Shown: positions 18,137 to 26,240 of the stretch, piece by piece
How positions within the stretch are numbered: the first letter of the stretch is position 1
How the letters are laid out: the number at the start of each line of letters is the position of its first letter
Source of the DNA: Streptomyces monomycini
GTDB taxonomy: Bacteria; Actinomycetota; Actinomycetes; Streptomycetales; Streptomycetaceae
Direction of reading: 5' to 3'
NCBI RefSeq assembly: GCF_022271435.1
Contig: NZ_JAFIQY010000003.1
Coordinates: 124,001 to 188,000 of the forward strand
DNA: 64,000 bases
Translations under genes and position numbers: made by a program
The notes under the pieces: model-generated
Told to the model about the DNA's origin: nothing
Database searches by the model: none
Seen by the model: the letters and a program-made list of their open reading frames with translations, nothing else

Positions 18137-18520
18137 ATGTCCGGACACACCATCACCGTCGACGCCGAGGTCTTCGAGCGTCTTCAGCGTGAGGCCCAGC
18201 CGCTCATCGATACACCCAACAGCGTTCTGCGTCGCCTTCTCGCCCTCGACTCGACCGGCGCCCAGTCCGGTGCACTCACGCCGCTGCTCGACGCGGGCAA
18301 GCTGCAACCAGGCCAGCGGCTGGTCTGGCGGCGCCGCAATCTCGGGCACGAGTACCGGGTACACGTCACCACCGAGGGCAATCTTCAGCTGGAGGATGGC
18401 CGGATCTGCGATTCCCCCTCCGGCGCCTGTAGCGCGCTGGCCCAGGGCAGTGTCAACGGATGGGACGCCTGGCGCACCGACGGAGGCACGTCCCTGAACG
18501 TGCTGCGCGGTCGGCACTGA
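18137..18520 (+). CDS. RAMA-domain protein with N-terminal ribbon-helix-helix-like segment
   Basis: 127 aa. ATG follows GGAGGGCGG. Residues 1-38 (HTITVDAEVFERLQREAQP...NSVLRRLL) look like a short ribbon-helix-helix DNA-binding unit. Residues ~55-125 (GQRLVWRRRNLGHEYRVHVT, LEDGRICDSPSGACSALAQG, GWDAWRT) fit RAMA, a small domain tied to adenine methylases and proposed to read modified DNA. A modified-DNA reader beside a methylase and an ABC-3C operon suggests a self/non-self sensor or a methylation-sensitive regulator. It is first in an operon with the three ABC-3C genes (25 bp to the next), directly behind the palindromic operator, so autoregulation is plausible. Confidence 0.75.
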   Translation: MSGHTITVDAEVFERLQREAQPLIDTPNSVLRRLLALDSTGAQSGALTPLLDAGKLQPGQRLVWRRRNLGHEYRVHVTTEGNLQLEDGRICDSPSGACSALAQGSVNGWDAWRTDGGTSLNVLRGRH

Positions 18521-18545
18521 ACACTTCGACGGGGGCTCCGATCAC

Positions 18546-19487
18546 GTGGACTTCACTCAGCGCATGCTCGCGCAGCTCACCCTGCGCCAGCAGCTCACCG
18601 ACATGCCGAGCGAGAGCTTCGAGCAGCTGATCCACAAGCTGCTGAGTCTGCGGCACCCCGACTTCGTGCCCGTACGCACACACGGAAATCTCGGGGACAT
18701 GGGCGCTGATGGGCTCCTCCTGTGGGACCGGGTGCTCTGGGCGTGCTACTCACCGCAGACCGACGACATCGCCCGGGTCAAGCGCAAGTTCGCCTCCGAC
18801 TTGAAGAAGGCCCTCGTCAAACGGCCGGACGCCTTCGACACGTTCCGCTTCGCGGTCAACGACCTCAAGGGCGTACACCCGGAGTTGAGCGTGATGATGT
18901 CCGAGGCTCAGGAGAAGCTGCGCCCGCGTCGGGTGGAGCACTACGGCTGGCACCGGCTTTGGAACGACGTCATGCGACTGGGCTGGATCGCCACGGAAGA
19001 GCTCCTTGGCTGTGAACTGCCGGTCCAGAACAAGACGTACGGCATCGGGCTCACCGATCTCGAGGCGCTCCTTGCCCGGCTCGGTGAGCAGCGGCGCACA
19101 TCGCAGCCGCTCGCCGCCCTACTCGAAGTCAACAAGTACAAGATCGAGTGGAACGGTCTGTCCGGTGACGTCCGCGGTGCACTGATCCAGGGGATCGGGC
19201 ACAGCCATCTCGTCGAGGGGTACTACGCCGGGCTCGGCGCGCCGGACGAGGCGGACCGGGTCGCACAGGGTTTCCGGGTGTACTACGACCAGGTCCGCAC
19301 CGCCACCGACGACCAGGACAAGCTGTGGGCCGCACTGCAGGAGTACATCCTCGGAAATGCCGCGCCCAGCCTGAACTCGATGTACTGCGCCTGGATCGTC
19401 ATCGCCCACTTCTTCCAGCGGTGCGACGTCTTCGACGTGCCACCCGACGGCTGGATTCCGGGTGCTGCGGACCGGAGCGCAGCGTGA
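18546..19487 (+). CDS. ABC-3C system component with Mrr-like N-terminal domain
   Basis: 313 aa from GTG 18546. Residues ~22-75 resemble the restriction-endonuclease fold of Mrr proteins (SFEQLIHKLL, then GNLGDMGADG at 47-56). Where Mrr nucleases have a Q-x-K strand, this has ACYSP (66-70), so the catalytic Lys is absent and the domain may bind rather than cut. The rest is helical, ending in a segment (SLNSMYCAWIVIAHFFQRC) common to third components of ABC three-component systems. These systems pair an SMC-like ATPase with a small middle component and a variable effector; by elimination this is the effector. The stop overlaps the next GTG (GTGA). Confidence 0.72.
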   Translation: MDFTQRMLAQLTLRQQLTDMPSESFEQLIHKLLSLRHPDFVPVRTHGNLGDMGADGLLLWDRVLWACYSPQTDDIARVKRKFASDLKKALVKRPDAFDTFRFAVNDLKGVHPELSVMMSEAQEKLRPRRVEHYGWHRLWNDVMRLGWIATEELLGCELPVQNKTYGIGLTDLEALLARLGEQRRTSQPLAALLEVNKYKIEWNGLSGDVRGALIQGIGHSHLVEGYYAGLGAPDEADRVAQGFRVYYDQVRTATDDQDKLWAALQEYILGNAAPSLNSMYCAWIVIAHFFQRCDVFDVPPDGWIPGAADRSAA

Positions 19488-19774
19488 TCACGCCGACGAA
19501 GGGCATCTCCCCGGACCGCTCCCTGCTGGCCGTCGGTGCGCAGATCCTGCGGGTCCTCGACATGCCGATGACCGTGACCCAGACCTGGTCGAGGTTCCGC
19601 GCCGAACGTGTCCGGCTCGGCCATCACTCTCCGGTCTCCTTCCAGTGGTTCGTCCTCGGGCTCGATGTGCTGTATGCGCTCGGTTTGATCGAATTCCGCA
19701 ACGAGCTGCTGACGAGAAGGCGAGCCGACTCGCCGACCAGGAGGAGGGGCGATGCTGCGTCGTCTGAGCGCTGA
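19484..19774 (+). CDS. ABC-3C middle component
   Basis: 96 aa. GTG at 19484 overlaps the previous stop by 4 bp, and the 3' end overlaps the ATPase start by 23 bp, so all three are coupled. The sequence TPTKGISPDRSLLAVGAQILRVLD...TWSRFRAER...SFQWFVLGLDVLYALGLI is a compact winged-helix-like fold typical of ABC-3C middle components. It probably bridges the ATPase and the effector. The C-terminal 20 residues are Arg-rich and encoded over the ribosome site of the next gene. Confidence 0.72.
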   Translation: MITPTKGISPDRSLLAVGAQILRVLDMPMTVTQTWSRFRAERVRLGHHSPVSFQWFVLGLDVLYALGLIEFRNELLTRRRADSPTRRRGDAASSER

Positions 19775-21503
19775 CGATCCACGGTTCCGTTCCGTTGAGT
19801 TCCGGCGCGGCCTCAACCTCCTGGTCGCCGAGGCGCACCCCGGGGCGGTGAAGACGGACAGCCGCAACGGCACCGGCAAGTCCAGTCTGGTGGAGCTGCT
19901 GCACTTCGCCCTGGGGGCCCAGGCCGGCAAAGGCAGCCTTCCCAGCCACACCCGGCTCCGTCACACCCTCTTCACGCTGACCTTGGACTGGCCCGGACGC
20001 GAGGAGCCGGTGCGAGTGAGCAGGCGCGGTGCCCAGCAGGGCATCGTCCTGACCGACGCCCCAGGCGGCAGCGAGGGCGACGCCGGAGGGCTCTTCGAGT
20101 TCAACCTCACCCGTGAGATGCCGGTGCCGGAGTGGAGAACATGTATAGAGGCAGACCTCTTCCGGCTGCCCGCCGACCACCCCGGCATTTCGGGGCGCGC
20201 CCTGCTGTCGCTTCTCGTACGCCGTGTCGGATCGCACGCCTTCAACGACCCGGTGCGGACCTATCCACAGCAGTCCACGGCCGAGGCCGCGGCCAACCTC
20301 GCCTATCTCCTCGGCCTGGACTGGCGGCTCGCCGCCGGCTACCGCGACATCGCCGCTCGGGAGGCAACCCGACGGCAGCTGCGGTCGGCGATGAACGATC
20401 CGTCCTGGCACCAGGTCGTCGGTACGACGGCGGACCTGCGCGGCCGGATCATCGTCGCGGAGGGCGACGTGAACCGGCTCCGCGAGCAGATCGCCTCCTT
20501 CCGCGTGGTGCCCGCATACGCAGAACTTCAAGCGCGGGCCGACGATTTGGACAAGAGAGTCCGTTCGCTGCCGGAGCAGGACGTGATCGACCGTCGGAAC
20601 CTGGCGGAACTGCGGCGAGCGGTGGAGGAGGCGAACGAACCAGACACGGCGTACGTAGACGCCATATACCAGGAACTGGGTGTTGTCCTGCCCGACCGGG
20701 TGCACCGCTCCTTTGAGGTCGTACGCGGCTTCCACGCCTCCATCGTCCGCAACCGCCGCCGCTACCTCGCCGACGAGATCGAGGAGACGCAGGCCAGGCT
20801 CACGGCGCGCGAACACGAGCGCGCCCGTCTCGGCGAGGAGCTCACCGAGACACTGAGCGCACTGCGCGACGGAGGCGCCCTCGACGGCCTGACGGCACTC
20901 CAGCAGTTGCTCGCCCAGAAGCAGGCGGCGCTGGAGGCGCTGCGCAAACAGCATGAGACGGCGCAGTACATGGAAGCCAGCCAACGGGAGATCGCGGCAC
21001 AACGGGTCGAGCTTCAGGAGGAGCTGGAGCTCGACCTTGAAGAACGCGGCGAGCAGACCCGGGAGGCCACCTGGCTCTTCGCCCGCTTCGCCCGCCGTCT
21101 CTACGGGCAGGACCGACAGGCATACCTCACCATCAGGGCCGGCACCAGCAGCCTGGAAATCTCCGCCCATGTCGACAGTCAAGGCAGCGTCGGCATTAAC
21201 AAGATGGTGATCTTCTGCCTTGATCTCACGGCCGCGGTGATCGCCCACCGCCACGACCGTGGGCCCGACTTCCTGGTCCACGACAGCCATCTCTTCGACG
21301 GGGTGGACGACCGCCAGGTGACCGAGGCATTGATCCTGGCGTCCGAGGTCACCGAGCAGGAAGGGCTCCAGTACATCGTGACCTTCAACTCGGACAAGCT
21401 GGAACGTGCCCGCCTGGGCGGTTTCGACCCCTCCCCCTACCTCATCGAGCCACGCCTGACCGACGCCTACGACGAAGGCGGACTGTTCGGGTTCCGCTTC
21501 TGA
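19752..21503 (+). CDS. ABC-3C SMC-like ATPase (DUF2326 type)
   Basis: 583 aa. ATG follows GGAGGGGCG. Walker A NGTGKSS at 39-45, a helical coiled-coil arm about 250-460 (repeated Glu/Arg/Leu heptads), then a C-terminal ATPase lobe with GSVGINKMVIFCLDL as the signature region and PDFLVHDSHLFDGVDDRQ as Walker B/D-loop. This arrangement matches the DUF2326 ATPases of ABC-3C systems, which resemble RecN/SMC proteins and are thought to sense foreign nucleic acid and activate a partner effector. Last gene of the RAMA-ABC-3C operon; the following ~575 bp hold only gene remnants. Confidence 0.85.
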   Translation: MLRRLSADDPRFRSVEFRRGLNLLVAEAHPGAVKTDSRNGTGKSSLVELLHFALGAQAGKGSLPSHTRLRHTLFTLTLDWPGREEPVRVSRRGAQQGIVLTDAPGGSEGDAGGLFEFNLTREMPVPEWRTCIEADLFRLPADHPGISGRALLSLLVRRVGSHAFNDPVRTYPQQSTAEAAANLAYLLGLDWRLAAGYRDIAAREATRRQLRSAMNDPSWHQVVGTTADLRGRIIVAEGDVNRLREQIASFRVVPAYAELQARADDLDKRVRSLPEQDVIDRRNLAELRRAVEEANEPDTAYVDAIYQELGVVLPDRVHRSFEVVRGFHASIVRNRRRYLADEIEETQARLTAREHERARLGEELTETLSALRDGGALDGLTALQQLLAQKQAALEALRKQHETAQYMEASQREIAAQRVELQEELELDLEERGEQTREATWLFARFARRLYGQDRQAYLTIRAGTSSLEISAHVDSQGSVGINKMVIFCLDLTAAVIAHRHDRGPDFLVHDSHLFDGVDDRQVTEALILASEVTEQEGLQYIVTFNSDKLERARLGGFDPSPYLIEPRLTDAYDEGGLFGFRF

Positions 21504-21518
21504 CCCGACCGTCGCATC

Positions 21519-21766
21519 TCACCGGCGGCACACGGCCCACACCGTCTTGCCCCCGGGATGGTGCGGGCGCACGCCCAGTCGTCGGCGAGCGCCTCGACGA
21601 GGATCAGTTTACGCCCCGACTCGCGGTCGCCACCGGGGTGTTGTGGCGTCGGACATCTGTCGCCGCGAGCGTCGGTGACCTCGATCCGCAATTCGCTCGC
21701 GTCCAGGCGGCCGTCAAGTCGGGCCTCACGGCCGCGCACCCGGCCGTGCAGGGCGGAGTTCGCCAT
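21519..21766 (-). pseudogene. Remnant of an ATP-binding (RsbW-like) regulator
   Basis: The minus strand reads SALHGRVRGREARLDGRL...LRIEVTDARGD...ESGRKLILVEALADDW, the C-terminal half of the HATPase-type regulators common in Streptomyces. Near 21574 a one-base deletion shifts the frame; the shifted frame continues VRPHHPGGKTVWAVCRR and stops at 21519, exactly as intact homologues end. The N-terminal ~60 residues are missing. Such genes usually sit beside XRE-family and DUF397 genes, and a DUF397 remnant follows here. Confidence 0.65.
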
Positions 21767-21868
21767 CGGGCGTGAGGAGCACGAACGCCCCGCCCATCAC
21801 GGCGGGCTCGCTGCGATTGCTCGGCATTACTTGCAGCTCCATGTTGCGCAGGCGTCCGCGGTGGAGTA

Positions 21869-22035
21869 GTTGAATCCGCGCGACTCGTTTGGTTCAAGAG
21901 CGGCAACGAAGGCGGCGAAGGCTTGGAGGTCGCTGCTGATGTGACCGCCATCCATGTGCGCGACGCCCAGGAGAGCCGCGGCTCTCAGCTCGCGTTCACA
22001 CGTTCCGCCCAGGCCGGGTTCGTCGCCGAGGTCGG
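21869..22035 (+). pseudogene. DUF397 gene remnant
   Basis: The plus strand reads LVWFKSGNEGGEGLEVAADVTAIHVRDAQE...LAFTRSAQAGFVAEVG, the DUF397 pattern (WxKSSxS...CVEVA...VRDSK...LxFxxxxWxAFV), with the usual Cys and Trp lost. No start codon or ribosome site precedes it and the frame runs on past the normal end. With the ATP-binding remnant it marks a decayed BldB/AbaA-like regulatory cassette, perhaps an old insertion junction between two defence blocks. Confidence 0.6.
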
Positions 22036-22079
22036 GCGGCGCCGGCCCATTTCACCGACTCCGCCCGCGACTTCACGGT

Positions 22080-25000
22080 TCAGTCCTCGTGGCGGGGGCC
22101 CTTGCCCGGCGGCGGGTCCAGCACGGTCTGGTACACCCGGCCGGTCTCGCGGGCTTCCGCCATGCGGTCGTAAAGGCCGAGGATGAGGTCCTTGGTGCGA
22201 TAGGTGCCGCACAGGGTCTCCTCCTTCTTCTTGACCGAGGGGAACATCTCCATGACGTATTCCACGTCATCACGGCTTAGCCCGTACGCATGGAACAGCG
22301 CGGCGTCCAGCTCCGCGCGCAGCAGCTCGCGGCGTTCCGCGTTCCAGCGGAACGGGGCTCCTTCGTCCCCATGACTCTTGGCGAAGGACGCCATGTCTCT
22401 TGATGTATAGGACAGTTCCAGCACTCGGAGTGTGATCCACACCGCCAGGTTCCTCCCATCCGCAGTGTTGAACGGCAGGTCGACGTCCGGCACCGGAACA
22501 GGAAACTGCATCACGTAGCCATAGGTCATGGACGTTCCGGCGACCTTCTGGCGTGCCACGTAATCGAAGACGTACGACGCCAGAATCCCGTTCAGCGCCG
22601 CAGCCCCGGATTGGACGAACATCAGTGGAAACTTGTGGCCCACGCCGTACGCCGGAAGGGGCGTACTGATCACCGTTCGCGTGTCCGTGGAGCGTGCGAC
22701 ATCCCGCCACCCCATCAACCACCCGTTCCACCACTCCCGCTCACCCAGCCGCGAGGCGACCCCCGGCCACATGATCCGGTTCCCCTTCTTGTCCCGCCTC
22801 CCCGAGTCCACGTCGAACTCCGGCACCCAGTACCGAGGCATCGGCGCGAACTCCGGGTCATCGTGCTGCTCCGGCGTCACCCGCGGCAGCGTCCCCACAT
22901 TCGCCTGCGCCTGCGTCTGCCCCTCGTACGTACCGAGCCGGTGATCGAAGTGGTGCAGCATCTTCGCCTCGTACAGCGGGAGATAGCGGCGACCGTCGGA
23001 CGGATGCGTGAAGATGTTGCCCTTCAGCTTCCAGCCCTCGGCCTCCAGCTCCGCCTTGCCGCGGAACAGGTGTGAGTCGTTGGACATGTGGAACATGGTC
23101 ATGAAGGTCAGGCCCCATGAGTCCGTGCCCCCCTTGCCGTCCGCGTCCGGTTCCCGCCTGAGCACCGGGACGCGCCGGTAGATGCCCAGCGTGATCTCCG
23201 CGTCCCTGCGGGTGCGGAACACCGGCAGTGTGCCCGTGTTGGGGTTGACCAGGAGGATCTCCTCGGGCGGCATCGCGAAGCAGCGCTCGTCGAGGTCTTC
23301 CATGTAGCGGGTGCCGAACGCGAAGGACGCCGAATGCACCCGCTCGCCCCGACCGGTGACGGTCAGCAGCGAGAACCGGACCGAGTGGTGTACGTCCCGG
23401 CTGAGGATGAACGCCTCGTTCTCGAAGTCCAGGAACGAGGCGAGCCGAGAGGTGCGGACCAGGTCGGAGAAGAACGGCGCGGTCGTCGCGTCGGTGGCGA
23501 TGCCGGTCGGCAGGACCAGGCCGAAGCGCCCCTCGGGGGCGATGCCGAGCGAGGCAGCCTCGGCGAAGACCGCGTACGTGTTGACGTCGCCGCGTCCGGC
23601 GAGCGGAAAGCGGCCCGAGCCGCGCAGCAGGTGGCTGACCCCCTCAGAGAGGCGGCGTGCGGCGATGAACTCGGCGTGCAGGGCCCGGTCAGCCTCCTCC
23701 TCGCTGGTGGCCAGCGCGGCGATCCGGCGCTCGCGGACCGCCTTGTTCGCGGCGCCCGCTACCGACGCGTCACGGGTGGCGAAGAACTCCTGCTCCTGGA
23801 GCTTGACCCGCTCCCACGGCGGGTTGCCAAGGACACAGCTGAATCCGCCCTTCCACCCGGTCCGGTCGTCCACCCCCGGCGCCTGCAGATCGGCCGGCAC
23901 CCGGAACACCTCCGGGAACTCCAGGTGCCAGTGGAAGAAGCGGTACTCCTCGCGTAGGCGCAACACCTTCTCCACCGTGCCCGGCGGCAGGCTCGCGCCG
24001 CCGTCGGAGGAGTGCAGGGCGAGCAGGGAGTCCGTGGTGAGCGCGGGCGGGAACGTCTCGTCCGTCCGCCTGGTGCCATCGGTGCGTTCAGTCTTCTCCC
24101 AGACGAACGCCGCGCACCACGCGTCGGCGAGTTCCAGGGCCCTCAGGTAGTCCCTGGAGGTAGTGAGTTCGTAGTAGGCGCGGGCCTGGTTCTGGACGTC
24201 CTCCAGTTCCTCCGACCGTGCGGTCGTGATGTCCGACGTCTTGCTGCTGATCGCCGCGTTGGAGATCTCCAGGGCGTGCTGCTCCGAGAACAGTGCATCT
24301 TGGTTCGCGTGGTGGCGCAGCGCTGCCAGCCACCGTTCACGCTCGCTGGCGTTGCGGGCCTTCAGGTTCCTGACGGCCTTGGACTCATCACCCTCCAGGA
24401 CCTTGAACGCCTCGTCGGGCAGACCGCCCGCGAGGAGCTTCGGTGTCGTGCCAAGCAGGCCGTTGCCGTGCTTGATGTGCGCGTCGAGGAAGGTGAGCGG
24501 GCGGCCCGGCTTCATGGCCTCGATCCACAGGGAGACCTTGGCCAGCTCCACGGCCATCGGGTTGAGGTCGACGCCGTACACGCAGCGGGAGACGACCTCG
24601 CGCAGGGCATCGCGGACGGCCTCGGCAGTCGGCTCCGGGTCGTCGGTCTCGATCTCGGCGAGCCGGCGGGCGATGCGGCGGGCCGCCGCGACCAGGAAGT
24701 GGCCGCTGCCGCAGGCCGGGTCGCACACGGTCAGGGCGAGCAGCGCTGCCTTCCGCTCCTGCTTCGTCGTGCCCGAGCGCACGGCCCGCTCGATGACGGG
24801 GTCGAGGGCCGAGTCCAGGAGGCAGTCGATCAGCGGTGAGGGCGTGTAGTAGGAGCCGGAGGTCTTGCGGTCGTTGCCGTCCAGCTTCTTCAGGACGTAC
24901 GAGCCGTCCTCGTCCTGGCGGGGTTCGAGTTCGAGCAACGACTCGTAGACCGAACCGAGCTCGTCCGCGCCCAGGTGCCGGTAGTCGACCTTGCGGGGGC

Positions 25001-26240
25001 GGCCGAGCTTGGCGTCGAAGATGACGGCGAGGGCGCGCACCGCCTCGTACAGGGACTCGTTGGTGAGGGCGAGACCGGCCAGCCGCTCGTCCACAGGGGT
25101 GGGTTCGAAGAGACCGCCGAGTGCGGGCAGGCCCAGTTCGGGGCGCCCGCCGGGCTCACCGAGGCCCTTGATGACGAGGGTGAGGGCTTCCCACTGGTCG
25201 CCGTGCGGGCTGCCGGAGCGGCGGGCGAGACGGCGCAGGCGGCCGGTGGAGAAGTACTTCTCGTAGCGGTCGCGTACGGTCTTGTCGGCGTCCGGGTGCA
25301 GGAGCAGGCCGCGGTCTTCGGTGACGAAGAGGAACAGCAGCCGGTAGACGAGCCGCAGCAGGGCGGGGTGCAGGTCGCGGACGGTGAGCGTTCGGGAGTG
25401 CAGGGCCTCGCGCAGCTTCGCGTTGTCGGGGTGGGCGATGAGCCCGCTGCCGATCACCGTGAGGGCCTTCTCAACGCCCTTGCGGAGCTCCTTGAGGGCG
25501 CGGGTGCCGGAGTCGATGGCCTCGGTGCGCCACTTCTCCAGCGGGCAGGAGGCGGCAGGGTCTCCCTCGAAGCGGGTGCGGTGCAGCAGGCGCCACAGGA
25601 GGACGAAGTCGTCGGACCGCTTGCCCTCGAAGATCGCCTGGAGGTCGAACTCGATGAACGCGGCGCCGGTCAGCGACGCGGACTCGCGCAGCAGCCGCAG
25701 CTGGCGGCCGTTGGACAGGACACCCCACAGGGCCTTGTCGCCCGAGCGGTTGAGGTACTCCTGCACCATGGACTGCGGGGCCTGCGGCGCCACGAGCGGG
25801 GTGCGGACGTCCAGCGGGACGTTCCAGCCGGTGAGATGCACGGGCACATGCGCCCACGCATGGCTGACCGGGAAGTCCTTCGTATCGTCGTGAGCGGGCA
25901 GGCCAGGCTCCGGCACGGCGGACAGCGCGCCGAAGCCGAGCTGCTCGAACAGGGGCAGCAGCCAGCGTTCGGTGGTGAGCCCCACCGCGTGCACACCACT
26001 GTCGTCGTCCGCGCCGTCGCGGGCCAGGGCGTCCTGGTAGGCGGCCCAGACGCCGCGCAGATAGCCCCAGGAGCGCTCGGCGGCGTCTCGTACGGACTCG
26101 CCCTTGGCGAACAGCCGGTAGTCGGCGGGCTTCGAGCCGGACTGCTCCTTGCCCTCCTTGATACGGACGAGGAGGTCGTAGGGCAGCAGTCCGCCGACGG
26201 TAGCGACGGTGTCGGTGACCAGGGTTCTCGCGGTGCTCAC
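22080..26240 (-). CDS. DrmMI-like N6-adenine DNA methyltransferase (Eco57I/PglX class)
   Basis: 1386 aa from GTG 26240, whose GTGA overlaps the stop of the SNF2 helicase. Motif I CDPACGSGHFL at ~506-516, a preceding SGSYYTP segment (~462), VDLNPMAVELAKVSLW, catalytic NPPW at ~806-809, and a long C-terminal recognition region. Size and layout fit DISARM class 1 DrmMI and BREX PglX methylases. Paired with a DrmD-type helicase it most likely marks host DNA so that the helicases spare it. A longer in-frame start at 26540 would lie inside the helicase gene and is rejected. Alternative: a type IIG-like restriction-modification methylase; no nuclease motif is visible at the N-terminus. Confidence 0.82.
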   Translation of the reverse strand: MSTARTLVTDTVATVGGLLPYDLLVRIKEGKEQSGSKPADYRLFAKGESVRDAAERSWGYLRGVWAAYQDALARDGADDDSGVHAVGLTTERWLLPLFEQLGFGALSAVPEPGLPAHDDTKDFPVSHAWAHVPVHLTGWNVPLDVRTPLVAPQAPQSMVQEYLNRSGDKALWGVLSNGRQLRLLRESASLTGAAFIEFDLQAIFEGKRSDDFVLLWRLLHRTRFEGDPAASCPLEKWRTEAIDSGTRALKELRKGVEKALTVIGSGLIAHPDNAKLREALHSRTLTVRDLHPALLRLVYRLLFLFVTEDRGLLLHPDADKTVRDRYEKYFSTGRLRRLARRSGSPHGDQWEALTLVIKGLGEPGGRPELGLPALGGLFEPTPVDERLAGLALTNESLYEAVRALAVIFDAKLGRPRKVDYRHLGADELGSVYESLLELEPRQDEDGSYVLKKLDGNDRKTSGSYYTPSPLIDCLLDSALDPVIERAVRSGTTKQERKAALLALTVCDPACGSGHFLVAAARRIARRLAEIETDDPEPTAEAVRDALREVVSRCVYGVDLNPMAVELAKVSLWIEAMKPGRPLTFLDAHIKHGNGLLGTTPKLLAGGLPDEAFKVLEGDESKAVRNLKARNASERERWLAALRHHANQDALFSEQHALEISNAAISSKTSDITTARSEELEDVQNQARAYYELTTSRDYLRALELADAWCAAFVWEKTERTDGTRRTDETFPPALTTDSLLALHSSDGGASLPPGTVEKVLRLREEYRFFHWHLEFPEVFRVPADLQAPGVDDRTGWKGGFSCVLGNPPWERVKLQEQEFFATRDASVAGAANKAVRERRIAALATSEEEADRALHAEFIAARRLSEGVSHLLRGSGRFPLAGRGDVNTYAVFAEAASLGIAPEGRFGLVLPTGIATDATTAPFFSDLVRTSRLASFLDFENEAFILSRDVHHSVRFSLLTVTGRGERVHSASFAFGTRYMEDLDERCFAMPPEEILLVNPNTGTLPVFRTRRDAEITLGIYRRVPVLRREPDADGKGGTDSWGLTFMTMFHMSNDSHLFRGKAELEAEGWKLKGNIFTHPSDGRRYLPLYEAKMLHHFDHRLGTYEGQTQAQANVGTLPRVTPEQHDDPEFAPMPRYWVPEFDVDSGRRDKKGNRIMWPGVASRLGEREWWNGWLMGWRDVARSTDTRTVISTPLPAYGVGHKFPLMFVQSGAAALNGILASYVFDYVARQKVAGTSMTYGYVMQFPVPVPDVDLPFNTADGRNLAVWITLRVLELSYTSRDMASFAKSHGDEGAPFRWNAERRELLRAELDAALFHAYGLSRDDVEYVMEMFPSVKKKEETLCGTYRTKDLILGLYDRMAEARETGRVYQTVLDPPPGKGPRHED

